Assembly: GCA_947478315.1 (NCBI GenBank)
Contig: CANJWF010000032.1
Coordinates: 1-9,956 of the forward strand
DNA length: 9,956 nucleotides
Source of the DNA: Sphingobacteriaceae bacterium
GTDB lineage: Bacteria > Bacteroidota > Bacteroidia > Sphingobacteriales > Sphingobacteriaceae
Reading direction: 5' to 3'
The first letter of the stretch is position 1; each line of letters begins with the position of its first letter. A model generated the notes under the pieces. That model had not been told where the DNA came from, did no database searches, and worked only from the letters and a program-made list of their open reading frames with translations. Positions 1 to 5,505 of this stretch are shown one piece after another. The position numbers and the translations under genes are program-made.

Positions 1-76
1 ACAAAATACTTCCTATTTTATCGTTATAGGAAAGAGAGCCAGTATAATTGTGGTATACAATATTTCTTGTAATCAT
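1..76 (-). CDS. Partial small protein, N-terminus only; possibly HicB-like antitoxin
   Basis: An ATG at 76 (minus strand) opens a frame that runs off the left window edge without a stop, giving 25 codons that read MITRNIVYHNYTGSLSYNDK and then IGSIL. A perfect match to the Bacteroidota -7 promoter consensus (TACTTTTG, 90-97) lies 13 bp upstream of this ATG, which supports a real gene start. The Y-x-x-Y-x-G-S-x-x-Y pattern is reminiscent of the N-terminal strand region of HicB-family antitoxins, but 25 residues are too few to assign a family. The gene is divergent from the exported-protein gene at 312. The existence of a gene is moderately supported; its identity is a guess. Confidence 0.4.
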   Translation of the reverse strand, partial: MITRNIVYHNYTGSLSYNDKIGSIL

Positions 77-89
77 TTTTAATTAAAAT

Positions 90-97
90 CAAAAGTA
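90..97 (-). promoter_or_regulatory. Putative -7 promoter element of the left-edge gene
   Basis: On the minus strand the bases read TACTTTTG, a full match to the Bacteroidota -7 consensus TAnnTTTG, 13 bp before the ATG at 76. I see no good -33 TTTG at the expected spacing, so the call rests on one box and its position. Confidence 0.4.
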
Positions 98-154
98 CAC
101 TGTTGAATATTGTTGTATTAATGGAGAGAATTTGACTTCGTGTGTAACTCAATT

Positions 155-186
155 TTTACATATTTTTTTGAATAAAAATATGTAAA
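155..186. repeat. 13-bp perfect inverted repeat in divergent intergenic region
   Basis: The arms TTTACATATTTTT (155-167) and AAAAATATGTAAA (174-186) are exact reverse complements separated by the 6-nt loop TTGAAT. The repeat sits between two divergent genes (starts at 76 and 312), where a terminator is not expected. It could be an operator, a hairpin in the leader of the rightward gene, or a remnant. The rest of 77-311 is AT-rich and contains no open frame longer than about a dozen codons. Confidence 0.6.
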
Positions 187-311
187 TTTATACTGAGGGT
201 AGTATATGTTCTTTTATATATTCTTTTGATAAAAGATATTTATTAAATGAGGTGTTTTTCATAAATGTCTGTATGTGGTTCGAGCGATTGTTGAATTTAA
301 AATCGTGAGTT

Positions 312-1040
312 ATGATTCATTCAAATGAAAAAGCGTGCCTAACAAAGTGTTGGAACGCATGTACCCTATCATGGGTGTTGCAAATATTTTTATTTGTAGT
401 CTTTGTGAATATGTCTAACATGATTTTTGCTCAAGGAAATCGAACGAATTACGACGCTGTAACAACCTTGTCTCGACAGTCTCAGTCGACTCAATTAATT
501 TCTTCCAATCTTATAGAGTATCTGTATAACAAACAAAAAGAACCAGGTATTCAAATTACTAATAAAGACACTGTTATTAACCTAATTACCTTTTTTAAGG
601 TAGCACCTACTTCGGATTTATGTGTGATTGATGCAAGGTTACTACGTATTTTTAACCAAATGTATGCCTATCACAAATTCCTATTTGAAGCTTATTCTGG
701 TTCCGATACCTTGGTAGTAGCTTATGCGTTACAAGAAATGGATAAATTAAGAGTAAGATTATTTGCTGCTTGTAGACCCATTTTAGAAGGCAGATTTGTT
801 GCTGCTGATTTTGAACCAGGTAATTATTTGGTAGCAGTTATGGAAAAGCAAGCCAATAATCATATTTATTATTTGGATGAAACATTGTCTATCAATTTCT
901 TATCGATGCCATTAAAAGATGATGTGATATATCCTTTACAAAGAAAGCCAGTTATATTAACGACCAAATCGGACAATAATTTCGAGAGAGCAATTAAAAG
1001 TTTTATTAAGAGAATAGCAATTATTAAACTAATTTTCTAA
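312..1040 (+). CDS. Exported protein of unknown function, 242 aa
   Basis: I do not recognise the family. The N-terminus looks like a signal peptide: Lys7 and Lys12 in the n-region, a hydrophobic core at about residues 19-39 (WVLQIFLFVVFV and following), and an A-Q-G cleavage-like site at 40-42, a signal-peptide ending common in Bacteroidota. The mature part is mixed polar and hydrophobic with no recognisable catalytic motif, no Cys pattern, no TPR repeat and no C-terminal sorting domain. It ends in a basic stretch (KSFIKRIAIIKLIF). The ATG at 312 was chosen because it gives the complete signal peptide; the next Met (residue 34) would cut into the hydrophobic core. This is the only plus-strand gene in the window. 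It is convergent with accA and its stop is 34 bp from the accA stop. The nearest promoter-like element, TTCTTTTG at 221-228, has one mismatch to the -7 consensus. Location outside the cytoplasm is inferred. Confidence 0.75.
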   Translation: MIHSNEKACLTKCWNACTLSWVLQIFLFVVFVNMSNMIFAQGNRTNYDAVTTLSRQSQSTQLISSNLIEYLYNKQKEPGIQITNKDTVINLITFFKVAPTSDLCVIDARLLRIFNQMYAYHKFLFEAYSGSDTLVVAYALQEMDKLRVRLFAACRPILEGRFVAADFEPGNYLVAVMEKQANNHIYYLDETLSINFLSMPLKDDVIYPLQRKPVILTTKSDNNFERAIKSFIKRIAIIKLIF

Positions 1041-1074
1041 TTAATGTTAAGAAAGATTATCAGATAACACTTCA

Positions 1075-2034
1075 TTAAGATTCTACGGTAACACCCATCG
1101 CACAAAATTTATCAATTCGTTTACTTACCAAAACCTCCGTACAAAGAAGTTTTAACTCTTTTAAATCAGTAAGTATCTTTTCCTTAATCGTTTGAGCAAT
1201 TGTTGCAGAATCTAAATGGGCTCCACCCAATGGTTCTGGGATAATACCATCTATTAAACCATTTTGTAACATTTCTGTTGCAGATAACTTTAGGCAGTCT
1301 GCAGCTTTTTCTTTAAAATCCCAACTACGCCATAATATGGTTGAACAATTTTCAGGGGAGATAACAGAATACCAAGAATTTTCCAACATGTATACCCTAT
1401 CTCCTATGCCAATGCCTAATGCTCCACCGGAAGCTCCTTCTCCTACAACAAAACACAAAATAGGCACTTTAAGAACTGACATTTCGAGTAAATTTCTTGC
1501 TATGGCCTCACCTTGACCCCGCTCTTCTGCTTCTAATCCTGGGTATGCCCCAGGGGTGTCGATTAAGGTAATAACTGGTTTGTTAAATTTTTCGGCTAAT
1601 TTCATCAGTCTCAATGCTTTTCGATAGCCTTCGGGATTAGCCATTCCAAAATTACGATATTGACGATCTTTTGTGTTTTTTCCCTTTTGATGACCAATTA
1701 TCATCACTGTTTGTCCTCCAATTGAGGCGAACCCTCCTACAATAGCTTTATCATCTTTTACAGTTCTATCTCCATGCATTTCAATAAAATCTTCACAAAT
1801 CATGGAAATGTAATCCAATGTATAGGGGCGTTCGGGGTGTCGGGAGATTTGTACGCGTTGCCACCCATTTAGATGGGTATACAAATTTTGTTTGGTGGTG
1901 GCTATTTTGTTTTCTATTTCCGCTACGGTAGCAGACATGTCTACTTTCGTTTTTTCGGCGGCTTGTTTGACTTTTTCCAATTGCTGATAAAGATCGGCTA
2001 TGGGTGCTTCAAAATCAAATGAGGTTTTGTGCAT
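1075..2034 (-). CDS. accA: Acetyl-CoA carboxylase carboxyltransferase subunit alpha
   Basis: This is the alpha subunit of the carboxyltransferase of acetyl-CoA carboxylase. With AccD it moves the carboxyl group from carboxybiotin on AccB to acetyl-CoA, making malonyl-CoA, the first committed step of fatty-acid synthesis in the cytoplasm. The length (319 aa) matches the family. Residues 1-60 form the usual helical, Lys/Glu-rich N-terminal segment. The crotonase-like core follows: HGDR (87-90), IDTPGAYPG (158-166), the EERGQGEAIARN stretch (170-181), the Gly-rich oxyanion-hole segment GEGASGGA (198-205), and SPENCSTILWR (226-236). The ATG at 2034 gives the typical short leader. AccD, AccB and AccC are not in the window. 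The HIT gene ends 82 bp upstream with only a small hairpin between, so cotranscription or a separate promoter are both possible. I saw no good TAnnTTTG box in that gap. Confidence 0.97.
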   Translation of the reverse strand: MHKTSFDFEAPIADLYQQLEKVKQAAEKTKVDMSATVAEIENKIATTKQNLYTHLNGWQRVQISRHPERPYTLDYISMICEDFIEMHGDRTVKDDKAIVGGFASIGGQTVMIIGHQKGKNTKDRQYRNFGMANPEGYRKALRLMKLAEKFNKPVITLIDTPGAYPGLEAEERGQGEAIARNLLEMSVLKVPILCFVVGEGASGGALGIGIGDRVYMLENSWYSVISPENCSTILWRSWDFKEKAADCLKLSATEMLQNGLIDGIIPEPLGGAHLDSATIAQTIKEKILTDLKELKLLCTEVLVSKRIDKFCAMGVTVES

Positions 2035-2080
2035 ATATAATGGTATATAAATTCAGAAGTTAAAAAATATTTATTCAAAT

Positions 2081-2099
2081 ACGTTAACAAGTTTAACGT
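2081..2099. repeat. Small inverted repeat between HIT gene and accA
   Basis: The 7-bp arms ACGTTAA (2081-2087) and TTAACGT (2093-2099) flank a 5-nt loop in the 82-bp gap between the HIT gene stop and the accA start. No strong U-tract follows on the minus strand, so it may be a weak terminator, an operator-like dyad, or chance in AT-rich DNA. Confidence 0.35.
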
Positions 2100-2116
2100 T
2101 ATGGCAGGTTTATTTA

Positions 2117-2506
2117 TTACGCGTTTCTTATTTTTTCTGCAATGGCAGATAATTCCTCTTGTGAGGGTTTTAGTTTTGGGTTTGCAAAATTCATGTCACT
2201 GACGTTATTCATGGGTATTAGGTGAACGTGTGCGTGTGGTACTTCTAACCCTATTACGGCTACACCTACTTTTTTACAATCAATTACTTTTTTGATTTTT
2301 TTTGCTACTTCTTTAGTAAAAATCATTAATCCTAAATATAATTCATCATCTATATCAAAAATATAATCTATCTCTTGTTTAGGTATAACAAGTACATGCC
2401 CTCGAGTTAAGGGCATAATATCCATAAAAGCTACATAATCATCATTCTCTGCAACTAGGTGTGCAGTAATTTCTCCAGTTACAATTTTTGAAAATAAACT
2501 TGGCAT
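2117..2506 (-). CDS. HIT family protein (histidine triad nucleotide hydrolase/transferase)
   Basis: A cytoplasmic histidine-triad protein of 129 aa, a usual length for bacterial HIT (Hint/FHIT-like) proteins that cleave nucleoside phosphoramidates or dinucleoside polyphosphates. The diagnostic triad reads HAHVHLIP, with H91, H93 and H95; the middle His acts as nucleophile in the family. The N-terminal S-L-F-S-K-I-V-x-G-E-I (3-13) and the R-G-H-V-L-V-I-P-K segment (35-43) are family hallmarks. The Cys residues of zinc-binding HIT members are absent. The start codon overlaps the greA stop by one base (TAATG), which points to translational coupling and a greA-HIT operon. The substrate cannot be told from sequence. 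Confidence 0.95.
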   Translation of the reverse strand: MPSLFSKIVTGEITAHLVAENDDYVAFMDIMPLTRGHVLVIPKQEIDYIFDIDDELYLGLMIFTKEVAKKIKKVIDCKKVGVAVIGLEVPHAHVHLIPMNNVSDMNFANPKLKPSQEELSAIAEKIRNA

Positions 2507-2979
2507 TATCTTGATATTTCTAGAACTTCAAATTCTATTTTTCCACTAGGAACGGTTATTTCCACTATTTCACCTACTTTTTTACCCAATAAACCCTTCG
2601 CTATTGGTGACTTTACGGATATTTTTCCAGACTTTAAATCGGCTTCACTCTCTGAAACTAGTTGATAGGTCATTAACGTTCCATTATCAATGTTTTTAAT
2701 TTTAACGATAGACAATGCCAATACTTTAGATGCATCTAATTTTGACTCATCAATTAGGCGTGCTTTTGACAAGGTATCTTCTAACTTAGCTATTTTCATT
2801 TCATGCAAACCTTGTGCTTCTTTGGCGGCATCGTACTCGGCATTCTCTGATAAATCTCCTTTATCTCTCGCTTCGGCAATAGCTTTTGCTATTTGTGAGC
2901 GCCCTTCAGTTTTCAGATACTGTAATTCCTCTTTTAATTTTTCTAACCCTTCCTTGGTGTAGTAAACAACTTCTGACAT
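2506..2979 (-). CDS. greA: Transcription elongation factor GreA
   Basis: GreA inserts its coiled coil into the RNA polymerase secondary channel and stimulates cleavage of the 3' end of backtracked RNA, rescuing stalled complexes. From the ATG at 2979 the protein has 157 aa, the normal length. The N-terminal coiled coil covers about residues 6-75: YYTKEGLEKLKEEL near the start, and at the hairpin tip the acidic ARDKGDLSENAEYDAAKEAQ, whose Asp/Glu coordinate the catalytic Mg2+. The C-terminal FKBP-like domain holds the SPIAKGLLGKKVGE segment. A TTG at 2985 would add two residues, but the ATG yields the family's usual N-terminus MSEVVYYT. The stop codon overlaps the HIT gene start (TAATG). Upstream lies a hairpin with a U-tract (3041-3081) and beyond that a promoter-like sequence, so leader control is possible. 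Confidence 0.97.
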   Translation of the reverse strand: MSEVVYYTKEGLEKLKEELQYLKTEGRSQIAKAIAEARDKGDLSENAEYDAAKEAQGLHEMKIAKLEDTLSKARLIDESKLDASKVLALSIVKIKNIDNGTLMTYQLVSESEADLKSGKISVKSPIAKGLLGKKVGEIVEITVPSGKIEFEVLEISR

Positions 2980-3020
2980 AAACAATTTCTATTTCTGTTT
3001 TAATAATTAAAGATGTGCGA

Positions 3021-3081
3021 CTCTGCATATAAAACAAACAAGACTACACCCACCTTAATATTATTAAAGCGGGCATAGTCT
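3021..3081 (-). terminator. Intrinsic terminator or leader attenuator between dehydrogenase gene and greA
   Basis: The arms at 3041-3060 and 3062-3081 form a 20-position inverted repeat. Read on the minus strand, 16 positions are Watson-Crick pairs and the other four are all G-U wobbles; the same positions are C-A mismatches on the plus strand. This asymmetry argues for an RNA hairpin made from minus-strand transcription. The 3' arm is followed by TGTTTGTTTT, a U-rich tract as in intrinsic terminators. It lies 34 bp after the dehydrogenase stop and about 60 bp before the greA start. It can end the satD-DUF3307-dehydrogenase transcript. It could also act in a greA leader if transcription starts at the promoter-like sequence at 3095-3127. 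Confidence 0.8.
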
Positions 3082-3094
3082 CATTTTTACGGTA

Positions 3095-3127
3095 CGAAGG
3101 TAAGAATTTGAAAATTAAATTTTCAAA
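3095..3127 (-). promoter_or_regulatory. Putative greA promoter upstream of the hairpin
   Basis: On the minus strand TTTG (3127-3124) is followed after 21 bp by TACCTTCG (3102-3095), one mismatch from the Bacteroidota pattern TTTG-N19-21-TAnnTTTG. Transcription would start near 3088, just before the hairpin at 3081. The TTTG lies within the 3' end of the dehydrogenase gene. I found no comparable candidate between the hairpin and greA. Confidence 0.4.
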
Positions 3128-3129
3128 TT
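3105..3129. repeat. 25-bp perfect palindrome across the dehydrogenase stop codon
   Basis: The 12-bp arms AATTTGAAAATT (3105-3116) and AATTTTCAAATT (3118-3129) are exact reverse complements around a single central base. The element covers the last codons and stop (3115-3117) of the dehydrogenase gene and the -33 part of the putative greA promoter. It could be a regulator-binding dyad or a weak AT-only hairpin at the 3' end of the mRNA. Confidence 0.55.
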
Positions 3130-4044
3130 TTTTAGTTTTTGGGCTAATACTTCGGATATTTTCTGGTAAGATTCAAATGTCCATCCTGCCACGTGTGGAC
3201 TTAGTAAAACTGATTTATTTTCAATGAGTTGTTGATACCAAATCTGCTGATAAAGTTGTGGGAATTTTTCTATCTCTAATACATCTAAGGCGGCTCCTAT
3301 GATTCGTCCTTCGTTAATTTTTTGTAGTACGGATGGTGTATCAACAATTTCGCCCCTAGAAGTGTTAATGAAAAAAAAAGGCTTTTTAAATTCGTTTAAA
3401 AATGGCTGACTAATCCATCCTTTTGTTTCCGTTGTGAGAGGTATATGTATGCTCAAAATATCCGTTTGATGAAAAATGGTTGCTAAGTCAACTTTTTGTA
3501 CAGATGGTGATGAGTGCCATGTTGTTTTATATTTGTCATATGCTAAAATGTTTACACCAAAGCTTGCTAATTTCTCTGCAAAAGCACTACCCATAAATCC
3601 ATATCCGATAATACCAACTGTTTTTCCCTTTAGTTCATATCCCCTATTGCCTTCTCTATCCCAAATACCTTCTCTAATTTGATTGTCGGCTTGCCTAAGC
3701 TTATTCATCAATCCTAGTAACATACCTATTGTATGCTCCCCTACCGCATCTCGATTGGCTTCGGGCGCATTAATACATATAATATTATGGTTTAAGGCTG
3801 TTTTTAAATCAATATTGTCCATTCCTGCTCCAGCACGTGCAATAAATTTTAGTTGTGTAGCCTTGTCAAGTAAAGATTCGTTTACTTGAAATTTAGTACG
3901 AATAGCTAACCCTACATAATTTCCGATAATATTTTCTACTTCGGGTAATGTAATGGATGGAAAATCATCACAAATATATCCGATGCGGTTGGCTTCTTTT
4001 TTGAAATAAGGATGTAAATCGTCTACAATCAATATTTTATTCAT
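3115..4044 (-). CDS. NAD-dependent D-2-hydroxyacid dehydrogenase (SerA-like, no ACT domain)
   Basis: This cytoplasmic oxidoreductase of the D-isomer-specific 2-hydroxyacid dehydrogenase family interconverts a 2-hydroxyacid and a 2-oxoacid with NAD(H). The split substrate domain (about 1-100 and 285-309) flanks a Rossmann domain with GYGFMG (147-152) and Asp170 ending the second strand, as expected for NAD. The likely catalytic set is Arg230 (NTSRGE), Glu259 (DVLEIEK, where the family often has EP) and His284 (SPHVAGW). It has 309 aa and no C-terminal ACT domain, unlike the long, serine-regulated SerA. 3-Phosphoglycerate is a reasonable substrate guess because many Bacteroidota have short SerA-like enzymes, but hydroxypyruvate or lactate reductases share these motifs. 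Its ATG overlaps the DUF3307 gene stop by four bases (ATGA), so it is the last gene of the satD operon. Confidence 0.92.
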   Translation of the reverse strand: MNKILIVDDLHPYFKKEANRIGYICDDFPSITLPEVENIIGNYVGLAIRTKFQVNESLLDKATQLKFIARAGAGMDNIDLKTALNHNIICINAPEANRDAVGEHTIGMLLGLMNKLRQADNQIREGIWDREGNRGYELKGKTVGIIGYGFMGSAFAEKLASFGVNILAYDKYKTTWHSSPSVQKVDLATIFHQTDILSIHIPLTTETKGWISQPFLNEFKKPFFFINTSRGEIVDTPSVLQKINEGRIIGAALDVLEIEKFPQLYQQIWYQQLIENKSVLLSPHVAGWTFESYQKISEVLAQKLKNLKI

Positions 4045-4748
4045 ACTGAAATTATTTTTGATAGGAACATTCCTACTACTAAGGCTATTCCGAAACTTAA
4101 TAGAGTGCCTATTAACACGTATTCTGTTAATTTTCTATCTTGAGCATCTTTTAAGTTTCCAAAACGAAAGATAGATTTAGCAGCTAGTAAAAATCCGATG
4201 GCTTCCCAGTGGTTGTTGAGAACAAATGTATATACCAGCAAGCGCTCTAGAATACCAATATATTGCCCTGCATTCTCTAGAGCAGATTCGTCATCGCCTT
4301 GCGCTGGTGTCCATTTAGTAATTATCACTTTCGTGATTACGGAACAGGGTTTGGCTAAAAATAGAGTGCCAATAATTATCCACCATGTATTGATATTGAA
4401 AAAATAGTCGATAGGTAAATCAAGTAAGTTATTGGTATTCATAAATATACATATCGTAACAATGATATGTAAACATTGGTCAATAAAAAACCAATTACGT
4501 TTATTTTTATCGTTTTGGAAAGATAGTTTGCTACCATCTATTATTAGGTGTGCGATACCTGTGACGAGGGCTTGCCTCCAAAGCATACCAAAGGAGAATA
4601 GTAAAATAAGTCCAATATGAATAAATACGTGTGCATAAAGCCAAGGGGATGCTAACTTTCGGGATTCTTTGTCGATTATCCATGATGTTGGTTGAAAATA
4701 AAAATCACCGATTAAATGGCTCAACAATAATAAAATGAGTATGTTCAT
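4041..4748 (-). CDS. DUF3307 family polytopic membrane protein
   Basis: A 235-aa inner-membrane protein whose motifs fit the DUF3307 family, of unknown function. Hydrophobic segments lie at about 1-13, 39-55, 60-72, 88-104, 121-140, 164-177 and 208-230. Polar residues that look conserved sit in or next to them: H11 and D15 (SHLIGDFYFQP), H40 and H44 (AHVFIH), H67 and D71 (AHLIIDGSK), D90 and H94 (DQCLH), then ENAGQYIGILERLL (158-171). This His/Asp arrangement recalls membrane-bound metal-dependent hydrolases of the YdjM/DUF457 type, which is inference only. The gene starts 13 bp after the satD-like stop and overlaps the dehydrogenase start by four bases. The tight packing with satD suggests that the two proteins act together. 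Confidence 0.88.
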   Translation of the reverse strand: MNILILLLLSHLIGDFYFQPTSWIIDKESRKLASPWLYAHVFIHIGLILLFSFGMLWRQALVTGIAHLIIDGSKLSFQNDKNKRNWFFIDQCLHIIVTICIFMNTNNLLDLPIDYFFNINTWWIIIGTLFLAKPCSVITKVIITKWTPAQGDDESALENAGQYIGILERLLVYTFVLNNHWEAIGFLLAAKSIFRFGNLKDAQDRKLTEYVLIGTLLSFGIALVVGMFLSKIISV

Positions 4749-4761
4749 GTAGGTGTAATTT

Positions 4762-5379
4762 TTAGTTTAGTCGCGCATGAAGTTTTTTTCGATAAATATC
4801 GTCAACCTGTTCAATAAGATTCCAATGAGACCTTTTGATTCTAGCACTAACAGATGCTTGTGTAATGTGTAGGTGTGTTGCTATTTTTTCTTGTCCATCT
4901 TGTTTGTTTTGTATTAATAAACATACAATTTCTGCTATTGCTTGTGTCCAATTATCCATTGTTAATAAGACTAATCGAAAATATAAATTCAGTTCTTCGT
5001 CAAATTCTATCCAAGGTGTTTTAATTGCTAACGTGAGTTGATTATTCTTAAATTTTTCGTAAAGTTCCCCAGAATAAATAAATGCAGTTCCGTTGGCTTC
5101 AGTAACCCGTTCGGCATGATAGTTTTGTTCTCCAATACCTACTGCTATCCGCACGTTTACATTGGCAAATGCTTTTAGATGAGCTTTTATGCGTACGGCA
5201 ACTTCAAAGGTATTTGCTGGGTCATGTAATCGCAACTGAAAACTATCTCCTCTATAAATATCCCAATCTTTGGGACATTCGCCCCATTCTGCTAATAATT
5301 TTTTGAGCGGCTCTATCCATATACTTGGATTTTTTAAACTCCTTGAGTGTACAATATCTCCAGTAATTACACTAATCAT
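4762..5379 (-). CDS. SatD family protein: cyclase-like N-terminal domain plus C-terminal HTH
   Basis: A 205-aa protein resembling the SatD family, named after a gene in the Streptococcus mutans sat (acid tolerance) locus; its biochemical role is not established. The N-terminal about 140 residues show GDIVHSR (7-13, Asp8), RGDSFQL (43-49, Asp45), VRIAVGIGE (76-84) and GTAFIYSGELYEKF (97-110). Their order resembles the core of class III nucleotide cyclases and GGDEF-type domains, where two Asp bind metal. This is my inference. The C-terminal region (about 143-190) contains a helix-turn-helix: QEKIATHLHITQASVSARIKR, with a recognition helix like VSARIKRSHW. No membrane segment or signal peptide is seen. 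It is the first gene of an operon with DUF3307 and a dehydrogenase. A TACCTTTG promoter box lies 22 bp upstream and 28-bp tandem repeats lie directly behind that. Confidence 0.85.
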   Translation of the reverse strand: MISVITGDIVHSRSLKNPSIWIEPLKKLLAEWGECPKDWDIYRGDSFQLRLHDPANTFEVAVRIKAHLKAFANVNVRIAVGIGEQNYHAERVTEANGTAFIYSGELYEKFKNNQLTLAIKTPWIEFDEELNLYFRLVLLTMDNWTQAIAEIVCLLIQNKQDGQEKIATHLHITQASVSARIKRSHWNLIEQVDDIYRKKLHARLN

Positions 5380-5401
5380 GGCAACTTGTTTAACATATAG
5401 A

Positions 5402-5409
5402 CAAAGGTA
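5402..5409 (-). promoter_or_regulatory. Putative -7 promoter element of the satD operon
   Basis: On the minus strand this reads TACCTTTG, an exact TAnnTTTG match and a common Bacteroidota variant, 22 bp before the ATG at 5379. The -33 region falls inside the first 28-bp tandem repeat and shows no TTTG. Transcription would begin near 5395, giving a leader of about 16 nt without a Shine-Dalgarno sequence. Confidence 0.6.
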
Positions 5410-5413
5410 AGTG

Positions 5414-5505
5414 ATAAATTAAAATATAGATTAATTCGTCTATAAATTAAAATATAGATTAATTCGTCTATAAATTAAAATATAGATTAATTCGTCTATA
5501 AATTA
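5414..5505. repeat. Tandem repeat, 28-bp unit, 3 identical copies plus 8 bp
   Basis: Copies at 5414-5441, 5442-5469 and 5470-5497 are identical, followed by an 8-bp partial copy (5498-5505). The unit starts ATAAATTAAAATATAGATTA and ends ATTCGTCT. Each copy-to-copy junction makes an imperfect inverted repeat: TTAA-aa-TATAGA, an 8-nt loop, then TCTATA-aa-TTAA (for example 5419-5430 with 5439-5450). The array lies between two minus-strand genes. Its right end contains the ksgA stop codon (5503-5505), and its left end is 4 bp from the putative satD -7 box. There are no spacers, so it is not a CRISPR array. Confidence 0.97.

Noticed and set aside
1041..1074. Bidirectional terminator between the exported-protein gene and accA
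   Set aside because: Only a TTATC-A-GATAA mini-palindrome and scattered short matches were found, with no credible stem and U-tract.
2690..2962. Open frame of 90 codons on the plus strand inside greA
   Set aside because: It is antisense to a clear greA and has no recognisable domain. The same applies to plus-strand frames inside the dehydrogenase, DUF3307, satD-like, GAPDH and rpoD genes.
2506..2985. TTG start for greA at 2985
   Set aside because: It adds only Met-Phe in front of the family's normal N-terminus; the ATG at 2979 gives the expected 157 aa.
3115..4044. Classical SerA with regulatory ACT domain
   Set aside because: The protein ends at residue 309 right after the substrate domain, so no ACT domain is present and the substrate is left open.
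5414..5505. CRISPR array
   Set aside because: The 28-bp period is CRISPR-like in length, but the copies follow each other directly without spacers, and no cas genes are present.
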